Part shown: one piece after another, positions 1 through 6,970 of the stretch
Layout of the letters: every line of letters starts with the position of its first letter
Numbering within the stretch: position 1 is the first letter of the stretch
DNA from: an uncultured bacterium
GTDB taxonomy: Bacteria; Patescibacteriota; Minisyncoccia; Phycocordibacterales; CAIZLB01
Assembly: GCA_903864515.1 (NCBI GenBank)
Contig: CAIPFZ010000031.1
Location: forward strand, 1-17,127
Reading direction: 5' to 3'
DNA length: 17,127 nucleotides
Notes under the pieces: generated by a model
The model's input: the letters and a program-made list of their open reading frames with translations, nothing else
Database searches by the model: none
Told to the model about the DNA's origin: nothing
Program-made: the position numbers and the translations under genes

Positions 1-3
1 AAA

Positions 4-414
4 CTACACCTCCTGCCAAGACGATATTACTAGTGGATTAAAAGTACTAGTTGTAATATTTATTTTTCTAACAATGCCACCCACTGACCCAGAAATTATT
101 AAGCTTCTCGTTGTTCCACCCGTATTTGTAACTGTATAGGTGCAAGTATTACCATCTAAAACAACACTATCATTTCCTGTATAGCTATTATTTTCACGCA
201 TCACCTCAAGTGCAACTTCCGCACATGCATTTGCCAATGATTTTGCTTTGTTTGAATTTTTTGTGTCATTACTTCCCTTTATTGACCAAACACTACTGGT
301 AGAAAGTGAAAATGCAACAGAAAGCGCAATTCCACCCAAGATAATAACAATAAACAAAGTTGAAAAGCCCCTTCTTGTTTTTTTACTGTTTAAAATTTTC
401 ATAGAATTATTCAT
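4..414 (-). CDS. GspK/PilX-like minor pilin without Glu5
   Basis: A small 136-residue exported pseudopilin, last of the four minor pilins visible in the operon. Residues 1-15 are a basic leader ending in RRG (Gly16), the expected prepilin peptidase site, followed by FSTLFIVIILGGIALSVAF as the hydrophobic helix. The fifth mature residue is Phe, not the usual Glu. In type II secretion the tip pseudopilin GspK also lacks Glu5, and PilX-type minor pilins share this start style, so a tip or priming role is inferred. The rest is a short Ser/Thr/Asn-rich beta domain with two Cys. The stop (TAG) is inside the window, so the gene is complete. ATG at 414 was chosen; an in-frame ATG at 402 is possible. 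The start lies 12 bp beyond the preceding minor-pilin stop, which suggests co-transcription. Family assignment is moderate; the prepilin nature is well supported. Confidence 0.8.
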   Translation of the reverse strand: MNNSMKILNSKKTRRGFSTLFIVIILGGIALSVAFSLSTSSVWSIKGSNDTKNSNKAKSLANACAEVALEVMRENNSYTGNDSVVLDGNTCTYTVTNTGGTTRSLIISGSVGGIVRKINITTSTFNPLVISSWQEV

Positions 415-426
415 ATATTATAAATA

Positions 427-954
427 TTATCTTCTCAATCCCCCACTACCATTAAAAGTAAAGGAATATTGTCCAGAAGGACTTGTACTAGCATTAACGC
501 TTGTTAATTTAAAGCTAATTTTAATTATATTAGTAGTACTTGGACGAGACATATTTGAAAACAATAAATCACTCACAATGACCTTATTATTAGTTAAAGC
601 AACAGCTGATCCTGAACCTTCCGTTATGTAGAGAACTCCTCCGCTTTCCGAGAAGACGGTTGGACTAGTGGTGGAAAATGGAGTAGCTAGACTTAAATTA
701 AGAGCTGTATTTCCAATGGTTGGACTATTAACCTGACTTGCATCACGAATACTCTGCGTAATCATTTTCATTGCCTTAGAACCCTGATCATTTATCTCCA
801 GCACCATTTGATTATTAAGTCTGGATGCTGAAATACCACTCATAAATGATGCGGTACCGGCTATAAAAATAGAGAAGATTGCAACATAAATAATTGTCTC
901 CACTAGAGAAAATCCTTTCTTACTTCTTATGATATTTTTAATTAAATTAATCAT
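427..954 (-). CDS. Type IV minor pilin, GspJ/PilW-like
   Basis: A 175-residue pseudopilin. It has a basic leader MINLIKNIIRSKKG, then FSLVETIIYVAIFSIFIAG, giving a cleavage site after Gly14 and Glu at mature position 5 as in canonical type IV pilins. The remainder is a polar domain that begins with a long amphipathic helix (SRLNNQMVLEINDQGSKAMK) and continues with beta-rich sequence ending in GLRR. Size, the pattern after the helix and its place as third of four minor pilins fit GspJ/PilW, but the globular part is too divergent to be certain. It starts 8 bp after the stop of the large minor pilin and ends 12 bp before the GspK/PilX-like gene, so it is almost certainly in the same operon. Expected role: a component of the minor-pilin priming and tip complex in the cell envelope. 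Confidence 0.82.
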   Translation of the reverse strand: MINLIKNIIRSKKGFSLVETIIYVAIFSIFIAGTASFMSGISASRLNNQMVLEINDQGSKAMKMITQSIRDASQVNSPTIGNTALNLSLATPFSTTSPTVFSESGGVLYITEGSGSAVALTNNKVIVSDLLFSNMSRPSTTNIIKISFKLTSVNASTSPSGQYSFTFNGSGGLRR

Positions 955-962
955 ATTTATTT

Positions 963-3137
963 TTATAAAGGTCTTAATACAACACCGTATGCATGTTTAA
1001 CGGTACCACCACTTGTTCCTATACTATCAATAACTCCAGTTGCACCCAATGTTGGTATAAATTTACGATATGCAGCTCTTGAGAAGTCTGAAGCTGTAGA
1101 CCCCTGATCATAATCTTCAGTCCAACCACCACCTTGAGTGAGTGGGTTTGCAAAAGTTCTAACTGCAGTTGTGTACATACTTGGGAACATAAGTACCGTT
1201 GAACCAGCAGACAATGTCACACTACCCGCTCTGTATGTAGTATTGTTTACGACATAAATTGAATCTGAAAAAGTCTCTATTGGATTACTTGTATTAAAGC
1301 AACCTCTATAAGCAGAAATTGTTACACCAATTTTTGAGCTAGCAGAAAATCCAAATGCATAACTAGCCCCTTCACTAGCTCCAGCAACCTTATAATACAA
1401 AGCCTGATTAACACTAGCATTCTTACGTCTAGATCCAACAGGAAGCCAACCAGACGGAATTGTAGTTAGACGATCAACGGCGTTATTGTGTAGTATATAT
1501 GCGAACATAATATCACCTTGTACAACTCCAGTAGGTTTGTTGACTGTAGCGGTAACGGAAGCTGCACTGTCATACAATGTTGGCGTACCTACAACAGACG
1601 ATGCAACAGAACATGAAGCTGTGGTTGTAAATGTACCATCAGGAGAATATCCAGTACCCGTTGTATTTACTGCGTATCCTCTATAATAGTACGGTGTACC
1701 AGCAGTAAACCCGGTCCTAGCTTGAGTAAATACACCAGTTCCAACCCCTCCCTCAGCTAGACAATTTGTAGAAGGAGAAGGAGAAGTTCCCCAACATGTT
1801 CCTCTGGCTGATATTGAATTAGGAACACCAAGTGATGTCACGTTAGCACCCAATGTTGCTGTTGTGTTTGTAATTGACGCAACGGTTGGCGTTGTGACAG
1901 TTGGAACAACCAAGTTTTCTTCATTTGTAATATTACAAACTTTAGTTGAACCAGCAGTTAAAGTTACAGACCCTCCAGGTCCACAATCACCACTAAAGCT
2001 TGCCGTATATGCAGGATCAACAGTTTCAGAAACTGTATATGTACCAGAATCAAAGGTGGTTGTGGCACCTAATGTAACCGTTATTGCGTCAACTTTATAT
2101 GGCGCAAAATTAGACGCAACCTTTGACCCACCATGATTTATGACGTATTTATTAACAACTATTGAAGATAATTTTTCCTCATTTGTTAATATGCAAGATT
2201 TTGTAGTATTTGGAAAAAGAGTAACAAGACCACCAGAATCACAATCGCCACTAATGGTTAGATTATAAGCAGAGTCTGGTGTTTCAGATACTGTGTGAAC
2301 ACCAGAGTTGAAAATATTTGTAGCACCTGAGACAACTGGATTAGTATCTACTTTAAGAGTGAAATCTGAAGCTACCTTAGATAGACCATGATTGATGACA
2401 TTCTTAGTAACAGTCAACATTGAAGGCTTCTCTTCATTTGTAATTAGACAAGTATTTACAGTATCAGCAACCAAATTAACAACCCCACCAGAATTACAAT
2501 CACCACTAAATGTTTGAGTGTAATTTGGATCTGTAGATTCAGATACAGTATACACGCCTTCATTAAATAAAGTAGCAGCTCCAAGTGTCACTGTTGTTGT
2601 ACCAACCAGAAACGGTCCAAAATCAGCTGCCACCTTTGACCCACCATGATTAATAACAGACTTATTCACCGTCAATCCAACCTGAACATTGAGTATAGCT
2701 CTCCAGTTTGTTAAATATGTACTTAATGAAAAAGAATTATTTGGTTCAATCTGATCAGCCCATGTAATCAAAACATCAACTTTCTTTTGATTTGGATTAA
2801 CAGTAGAAATTGTTATTGCTCTTGTAAAAATATCGGTTAGATCCGATGATCCAGCAAGACTCCATTCATTACTTGTTGTAGCTAAACCATGTACTCCATC
2901 TACTAAGTTATCAAAATTTGCATCGCGTATATTTCTAACAGCCTCAACAGCCTCCTCAGCTAACACAGCAGCCCTTTGCTTGTTTGCAGAATTTCTTGAC
3001 TCCTTAGATACACTGGTTGTTACTTCCGTTACGGCAATAACAAATACCAAGAAAATAGAGATGGACACTAAAAGCTCCACTAGTGAAAAACCTTTTTTGA
3101 ACTTTGATATTAAATTTCTATAAGATCTAATTTTCAT
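963..3137 (-). CDS. Giant PilV/GspI-like minor pilin with adhesin-like modules
   Basis: A 724-residue protein with an intact prepilin start: leader to Gly16, then FSLVELLVSISIFLVFVIA with Glu5, so it should be processed and inserted into a pilus. The segment after the helix (AAVLAEEAVEAVRNIRDANF) is typical of CPR PilV/GspI-like minor pilins. Residues about 155-408 are three tandem repeats of about 84 residues, each with a VxK start, a YTVSE-like strand, a GDC...GG...C pair and an (I/L)TNEE end; this looks like a Cna-B/SpaA-type fold. Residues about 410-507 resemble a fibronectin-III-like unit (PYYYRGYAVNTTGTGYSPDG). Residues about 508-724 form a beta-rich domain I cannot assign. Ordinary minor pilins are 150-250 residues, so this one carries some 500 extra exported residues. 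The likely role, by inference, is a surface-binding pilus-tip subunit. ATG start; 3137 is the only sensible start upstream of the leader. Confidence 0.88.
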   Translation of the reverse strand: MKIRSYRNLISKFKKGFSLVELLVSISIFLVFVIAVTEVTTSVSKESRNSANKQRAAVLAEEAVEAVRNIRDANFDNLVDGVHGLATTSNEWSLAGSSDLTDIFTRAITISTVNPNQKKVDVLITWADQIEPNNSFSLSTYLTNWRAILNVQVGLTVNKSVINHGGSKVAADFGPFLVGTTTVTLGAATLFNEGVYTVSESTDPNYTQTFSGDCNSGGVVNLVADTVNTCLITNEEKPSMLTVTKNVINHGLSKVASDFTLKVDTNPVVSGATNIFNSGVHTVSETPDSAYNLTISGDCDSGGLVTLFPNTTKSCILTNEEKLSSIVVNKYVINHGGSKVASNFAPYKVDAITVTLGATTTFDSGTYTVSETVDPAYTASFSGDCGPGGSVTLTAGSTKVCNITNEENLVVPTVTTPTVASITNTTATLGANVTSLGVPNSISARGTCWGTSPSPSTNCLAEGGVGTGVFTQARTGFTAGTPYYYRGYAVNTTGTGYSPDGTFTTTASCSVASSVVGTPTLYDSAASVTATVNKPTGVVQGDIMFAYILHNNAVDRLTTIPSGWLPVGSRRKNASVNQALYYKVAGASEGASYAFGFSASSKIGVTISAYRGCFNTSNPIETFSDSIYVVNNTTYRAGSVTLSAGSTVLMFPSMYTTAVRTFANPLTQGGGWTEDYDQGSTASDFSRAAYRKFIPTLGATGVIDSIGTSGGTVKHAYGVVLRPL
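1914..2675 (-). repeat. Three tandem ~252-bp coding repeats (84-residue Cna-B-like units)
   Basis: The repeats encode residues about 155-238, 239-322 and 323-408 of the large minor pilin. Conserved landmarks in each copy are V(N/T)K, VINHG, SKVA, a (Y/H)TVSE strand, SGDC, GG and TNEE. The copies are diverged at DNA level, with many synonymous and non-synonymous differences, so this is an old duplication rather than a recent slippage product. Confidence 0.85.
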
Positions 3138-3168
3138 CTTTGACTATTTTAAACAATACTCAACATTT

Positions 3169-3198
3169 ATTATATCAGACTAATTATATCAGACTAAT
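3169..3198. repeat. 14-bp tandem direct repeat (2.1 copies)
   Basis: The unit TATATCAGACTAAT occurs at 3171-3184 and again, head to tail, at 3185-3198; the period-14 match runs from 3169. The second copy contains the stop codon (TAG on the minus strand, 3194-3196) of the GspH-like minor pilin, and the first lies just downstream in the gap before the large minor pilin. It is probably a slippage duplication. Confidence 0.85.
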
Positions 3199-3667
3199 AA
3201 TTAATTGTACCTTTTTCATTGATAATTATATTATTACTATCCGATGCATTAGTAAGTGTTACAGTGCCAACCACGGTTGTCCCACCTGTAACCTTTTCAA
3301 AAACCACTTCTGAAACTCCACTCACATTAACTCCTCCAGATAAATTATACGCATCATCAAAGCCCAAAACTCTTCCTGCATAAGTATCTCCTTTAAAAAT
3401 AACAAATTGATTTGGAAAGATTTTTACCCCCCATTTAGAATCACCTTTTCCGGACTGAGAACTTGATTGAGCAAATCTAAGTGCTTCAACCAAACTACTA
3501 GTATCTAGTTCTAAACTAGTATGAGACCTCATATTGTAGTAAGTAGAGGTGGTCATACTGGCAAATATGGAAAAAATACTAATTACAATTAAAAGCTCTA
3601 AAAGAGAAAATCCTCTAGATATTTTTTTATAAAAACTTTTTTTATTATATTTGATTAGATAATCCAT
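3194..3667 (-). CDS. Type IV minor pilin, GspH/FimT-like
   Basis: A 157-residue pseudopilin if started at the ATG at 3667. A longer version from a TTG at 3679 adds only four residues (MDQF) and is less likely. The leader MDYLIKYNKKSFYKKISRG is basic and ends in Gly19; then comes FSLLELLIVISIFSIFASM with Glu at mature position 5. After the helix comes an ALRFAQSSSQSGKG segment and a compact beta domain with NQFVIFKGDTY, a pattern seen in GspH/FimT-type proteins. The start overlaps the end of pilC by 23 bp, so translation is probably coupled, with GGA about 9 bases before the ATG as a weak ribosome site. First of the four minor pilins; expected to belong to the tip/priming complex. Confidence 0.85.
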   Translation of the reverse strand: MDYLIKYNKKSFYKKISRGFSLLELLIVISIFSIFASMTTSTYYNMRSHTSLELDTSSLVEALRFAQSSSQSGKGDSKWGVKIFPNQFVIFKGDTYAGRVLGFDDAYNLSGGVNVSGVSEVVFEKVTGGTTVVGTVTLTNASDSNNIIINEKGTINY

Positions 3668-4778
3668 AAATTGGTCCAATAATAGCTAGAACAATAAAGC
3701 CAACAACAAGACCAACAACGATCAAAATTATTGGTTCTAATATAGTTGAAAGATCTCTAGACATTGCCTCTGTCTTATCTTCAAAAATCACACCAACCTT
3801 AATAAAAGTTTCAGACAATCTTCCTGACTTTTCTGAGGATAAAATCAATTGCTGTATTGGAATCGGTAAATATCTTTCAGGCTTTTTATAGGTAGATATA
3901 GCATTCTTAAACGTATCACCATTTGATATACATTCTTGTAAGTGATTATAAAATTTTCTGTATTGTGCATAAGATGTACCTTTTTTAACAGATTCCAATG
4001 CTTCATTAACTTGAAAACCAGCTTGTAGTAGAACTCCAAAAATATAACCAAATCTAGCTAATTCAACACCTTGTATTAAAGTTCTAATTCCTGGAATAGA
4101 GAAAAGAATATAGTCCCCTATAAATTTGGTCTTCTTGAAGAAAAAAACAAAGAAAACCACCAGCAATAGAGATATTATTACGGTAGGTACAACAATTACT
4201 CCATATACAGACAAGAAATTTCCAGTCCACAATAAAATAACAGTTGTAATAGGTAATGAGCCCTTTGTAGCTTGAAATATTGATACCAACTTAGGTAATA
4301 TAACCCAAGAACTACCAACTGCTAAAATAAAAGCTAGTATTAAAACAATACCTGGATACAAAAGCGCTGATTTTAATCTTGAATTAAATAGTTTTTCCTT
4401 GTGCTGCTGAATTGTCACCAAGTTCAAGTGCTCCGGTAATCTTCCCGCTTCTTCACCAGAGCGAATCAAAGAGACAACGCGCTCTGATAGAAAATCAGTC
4501 TTTTCAAAAGCCTTCCAAAGAGGCATTCCATCATTAACCATTTTTTCTATCGCTTCAGTCACCTTTCTTAGCCTTTTGCCTTTAATTGAAATATTTATAG
4601 AAGCAAGAGCACTAGAAATACCCATACCAGAGGAGATTAGCAAACTTAAGTTTTCAATGAAGTAATCCTGCTCATCACCAAAACCAACACTTATGTATGG
4701 CCAATCAGGACGATATTCAAATACAGGTTTAGAGAAACCTTGTTTTTCATATGATTCTCTTAATTGAATTTTTTTCAT
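3645..4778 (-). CDS. pilC: Type IV pilus inner-membrane platform protein PilC/GspF
   Basis: A 377-residue polytopic membrane protein of the GspF/PilC family, the platform that couples the cytoplasmic ATPase to pilin insertion. Two GspF-type helical domains are visible. The first (about residues 40-145) includes LLISSGMGISSAL and the family signature SGEEAGRLPEHL. The second (about 235-350) includes the matching FGVLLQAGFQVNEAL and LSSEKSGRLSETF. Hydrophobic segments lie at about 145-168, 178-215 (one or two spans with the FFVFFFKK end) and near the C-terminus (IILIVVGLVVGFIVLAIIG), as expected. The N-terminal extension is short compared with proteobacterial PilC (about 400 residues). The gene starts 14 bp after pilB and overlaps the next minor-pilin gene, placing it firmly in the operon. 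Confidence 0.95.
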   Translation of the reverse strand: MKKIQLRESYEKQGFSKPVFEYRPDWPYISVGFGDEQDYFIENLSLLISSGMGISSALASINISIKGKRLRKVTEAIEKMVNDGMPLWKAFEKTDFLSERVVSLIRSGEEAGRLPEHLNLVTIQQHKEKLFNSRLKSALLYPGIVLILAFILAVGSSWVILPKLVSIFQATKGSLPITTVILLWTGNFLSVYGVIVVPTVIISLLLVVFFVFFFKKTKFIGDYILFSIPGIRTLIQGVELARFGYIFGVLLQAGFQVNEALESVKKGTSYAQYRKFYNHLQECISNGDTFKNAISTYKKPERYLPIPIQQLILSSEKSGRLSETFIKVGVIFEDKTEAMSRDLSTILEPIILIVVGLVVGFIVLAIIGPIYGLSNQI

Positions 4779-4792
4779 AATTGATAATTATT

Positions 4793-6442
4793 TTACTGAG
4801 GGATAACAACTCTTAACAATTCTTCTAGTGTAGTAACACCATCTTTAACCTTATCTACACCATCTTCAAACATTGTTTTAAAACCCTGGCTTCTAACAAG
4901 CTCAAACACTTCCTTGGTTGAAGGGCTCTTACCAATTAGATCTTGTAATTCTGGAGATGTGATTAAGAATTCAAAGACACCAACTCGTCCTCTGAAACCA
5001 GTATTTGAACAATTAGCACATCCTTTTCCTTTATAAAAATTATAAGATTTGCCAGTAAAATATTTACTTACCTCTGGTCCAAACTTTTCAATTTTAGTTT
5101 TGGAAAAAGAAGCACTAACCTTACATGAATCACATATTTTACGAACTAGACGTTGCGCAATCACAAGCTCCACCGTAGACCCCGCCAAGAATGGTTCAAT
5201 TCCCATATCGATAAAACGAGGAATTGCCGCTGTTGCATTATTTGCGTGAAAAGTGGAAAGAAGCAAGTGTCCGGTGAGTGCAGCATTAACTGCAATATCA
5301 GCTGTTTCAAGATCGCGTATTTCTCCTACAAAAATGACATTAGGGTCTTGTCTTGTAACAGCACGTAGTCCTTTTGCAAAAGTTAAATTAGTTAGCGCAT
5401 TAACCTGAATTTGATTAACACCCTGTATTTTATATTCCACAGGATCTTCAATTGTAGTGATGTTTGATTTCTGTGTATTGATAATTTTTATAATTGAATA
5501 AAGTGTAGTTGTTTTTCCTGAACCAGTAGGGCCTGTCACAAGAATCATACCAAATGGCTTTTTTGAGCTTTTTGATATTTGATCTTGCAACTCTTTAGAA
5601 AGACCGATATCACTAAGTGTAAGATCTCTTACGTAAGATGATAGGACTCTAATTACAACTTTCTCACCGTCAAGTATTGGAACAATAGATACGCGCAAAT
5701 CAACTGGATGAGGATAATTTTTTGAAACGTATCTAAGTGATCCATCTTGAGCACTTAAGTGTTCATCTATTCTAAGTTTTGATTGAACCTTAATACGATT
5801 AACTATATTTTCATAGTAATCCTTAGGAAGCTCACCCGCATCATGCAAAATACCATCAATTCTAAATCTAATTATCACCCTTTGTTCCTGTGGTTCACAG
5901 TGTATATCTGATGCTTTAAGTAAAAGAGCATCTTCAAAGATTTGATCCAATATTTCTGGAGCCACACGCCCCTTTGATTCAATTATCTTTGAAAACTCAG
6001 TTTTCAAACCCTGCTTATAATTAATAAAAATAGCATCAATATCATCTGATAATGCAAAGTTTAACTTTATCTTCTTATCAGGAAATAGTGGACTCAAATC
6101 AGTCTCAATAGATTCATTTTCTGTATTGTCTGTCGCAATAACAACCTCAGAATCATTTTGAGAAAAGACTACTACGTGTAATTTTTTTGCCAAATCCTCC
6201 GGTATTAAAAGAACTTGGTCCTTTGATGGTGGATTAGAATTTAAATTTGCATAGGGCAATTTAAGATACTCAGCTATAGCCTGACCTATAATGTCAGTAC
6301 TCGTCAGTCCTTCCAACAATAAATACTCGGTAGGAGAAACTCTATGTTCTTCTGCATACACTTTTGCTTTTTCAACATCCTCTTCAACAATATAGTTCCC
6401 GTCTAGAAGTATTTTAATTATTGTATCTTGATCAAATTTCAT
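4793..6442 (-). CDS. pilB: Type IV pilus extension ATPase PilB/GspE
   Basis: A 549-residue hexameric secretion ATPase that powers pilus polymerisation at the cytoplasmic face of the membrane. Residues about 1-130 form a GspE N-terminal (MshEN-like) domain. The core has the Walker A GPTGSGKT at 304-311, an Asp-box region (TIEDPVEYKIQGVNQIQV) and Walker B/His-box sequences (FVGEIRDLETADIA and LTGHLLLSTFHANNA). The zinc tetracysteine typical of PilB/GspE and absent from PilT is present: CDSC at 437-440 and CANC at 475-478. The C-terminus ends normally. All catalytic elements look intact, so this is an extension rather than a retraction motor. No PilT is encoded in the window. It follows the receiver gene and precedes pilC by 14 bp. 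Confidence 0.97.
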   Translation of the reverse strand: MKFDQDTIIKILLDGNYIVEEDVEKAKVYAEEHRVSPTEYLLLEGLTSTDIIGQAIAEYLKLPYANLNSNPPSKDQVLLIPEDLAKKLHVVVFSQNDSEVVIATDNTENESIETDLSPLFPDKKIKLNFALSDDIDAIFINYKQGLKTEFSKIIESKGRVAPEILDQIFEDALLLKASDIHCEPQEQRVIIRFRIDGILHDAGELPKDYYENIVNRIKVQSKLRIDEHLSAQDGSLRYVSKNYPHPVDLRVSIVPILDGEKVVIRVLSSYVRDLTLSDIGLSKELQDQISKSSKKPFGMILVTGPTGSGKTTTLYSIIKIINTQKSNITTIEDPVEYKIQGVNQIQVNALTNLTFAKGLRAVTRQDPNVIFVGEIRDLETADIAVNAALTGHLLLSTFHANNATAAIPRFIDMGIEPFLAGSTVELVIAQRLVRKICDSCKVSASFSKTKIEKFGPEVSKYFTGKSYNFYKGKGCANCSNTGFRGRVGVFEFLITSPELQDLIGKSPSTKEVFELVRSQGFKTMFEDGVDKVKDGVTTLEELLRVVIPQ

Positions 6443-6500
6443 ATTTTTATTTTAATTATTTTGTCAAAAAACCACCGTATTCACCAACACCCACACCTAA

Positions 6501-6872
6501 TCAACCAATCTGTTTCTTTATACGATCCACAACATCTGATATTGGTGCATTAGATTTTATTAAAAAATCAACAGCACCAAGCGCTTTGACACGTTTCTCA
6601 TCCTCAGGTTGACTTAAATTAGTCAAAACAATGACAGGTACTTTGATTTTGTGTTCTTTGAGGACTTCTAACACCTTGAAACCATCGAATTTAGGCATCA
6701 ACATATCACAAACAATAAGAGCGTAATCATCCTTCTCTAAAAAACTAATGACATTTTCACCATTAGAATCAGTCTTAACATCAAAACCTTCATGTGCAAG
6801 TTTAAGTTCAAGAGCACGAGCTAATGGTTTTTCATCTTCCAATACTAAAATTTTCTTTTTTTTGGTTTCCAT
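6501..6872 (-). CDS. Stand-alone CheY-like response regulator receiver
   Basis: A 123-residue single receiver domain with no output domain. Landmarks are the acidic pair Glu12/Asp13 (LVLEDE), phosphoacceptor Asp56 (IVCDMLMPKFDG), Thr84 (IVLTN) and Lys106 (FLIKS), all in the expected places, so it should be phosphorylatable. It is the first gene of the pilus operon, suggesting control of pilus assembly or motility in the manner of PilG/PilH-type receivers; the cognate kinase is not in the window. A GGGG stretch about 10 bases before the ATG is a plausible ribosome site. The gene ends in TGA. Reading through this TGA in frame gives 14 more glycine-rich codons before a TAA at 6456-6458, only 13 bp before pilB, which may be a degraded or alternative C-terminus. 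Confidence 0.92.
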   Translation of the reverse strand: METKKKKILVLEDEKPLARALELKLAHEGFDVKTDSNGENVISFLEKDDYALIVCDMLMPKFDGFKVLEVLKEHKIKVPVIVLTNLSQPEDEKRVKALGAVDFLIKSNAPISDVVDRIKKQIG

Positions 6873-6895
6873 AATAATTTATCCCCATCAAAAAC

Positions 6896-6923
6896 ATATC
6901 TATTGTATCACGACAATAGATAT
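6896..6923. repeat. 11-bp perfect inverted repeat, 6-base loop
   Basis: Arms ATATCTATTGT (6896-6906) and ACAATAGATAT (6913-6923) are perfectly complementary with loop ATCACG. On the minus strand the hairpin is followed by GTTTTTG, so it could be a weak AT-rich terminator for the upstream sigma/DUF5667 unit. It also contains the proposed -10 of the pilus operon and may instead be an operator. Confidence 0.7.
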
Positions 6924-6938
6924 TATGTAACATAATAT
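6920..6938. repeat. 19-bp perfect palindrome
   Basis: ATATTATGTAACATAATAT is symmetric around A6929 with 9-bp arms. It overlaps the outer end of the neighbouring inverted repeat by four bases and lies roughly at -25 to -43 relative to the proposed pilus-operon start site. The size and symmetry are typical of a dimeric helix-turn-helix operator; the regulator is unknown. Confidence 0.6.
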
Positions 6939-6970
6939 AATAGAATAATGTGGAAAAACATTTATTTAGA

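Larger units (their letters stand above)
6873..6970 (-). promoter_or_regulatory. Promoter region of the pilus operon with two overlapping dyads
   Basis: Reading the minus strand, TGATACAAT (plus 6902-6910) is an extended -10 element (TGn plus a 5/6 match to TATAAT); no strong -35 is seen. Start of transcription is expected near 6895, giving a leader of about 22 bases with GGGG before the receiver ATG. The -10 lies inside an 11-bp inverted repeat, and a 19-bp palindrome abuts it upstream, so binding of a regulator here would cover the promoter. No experimental support; based on sequence match only. Confidence 0.5.

Noticed and set aside
248..631. Plus-strand open frame of 127 codons
   Set aside because: It lies opposite two minor pilin genes with clear prepilin leaders; its translation has no domain-like pattern and no promoter or ribosome site.
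1914..2675. Repeat array that might be a CRISPR or satellite
   Set aside because: The period is about 252 bp, matches whole codons and encodes conserved protein landmarks; it is a protein-domain repeat, not spaced short repeats.
3668..3679. TTG start four codons upstream for the GspH-like minor pilin
   Set aside because: The ATG at 3667 gives a normal basic prepilin leader, and TTG adds nothing conserved while increasing the overlap with pilC.
6501..6503. Genome-wide recoding of UGA as glycine
   Set aside because: The long genes in the window contain no in-frame TGA, and the cassette gene's TGA is followed by a terminator, so the standard bacterial code fits.
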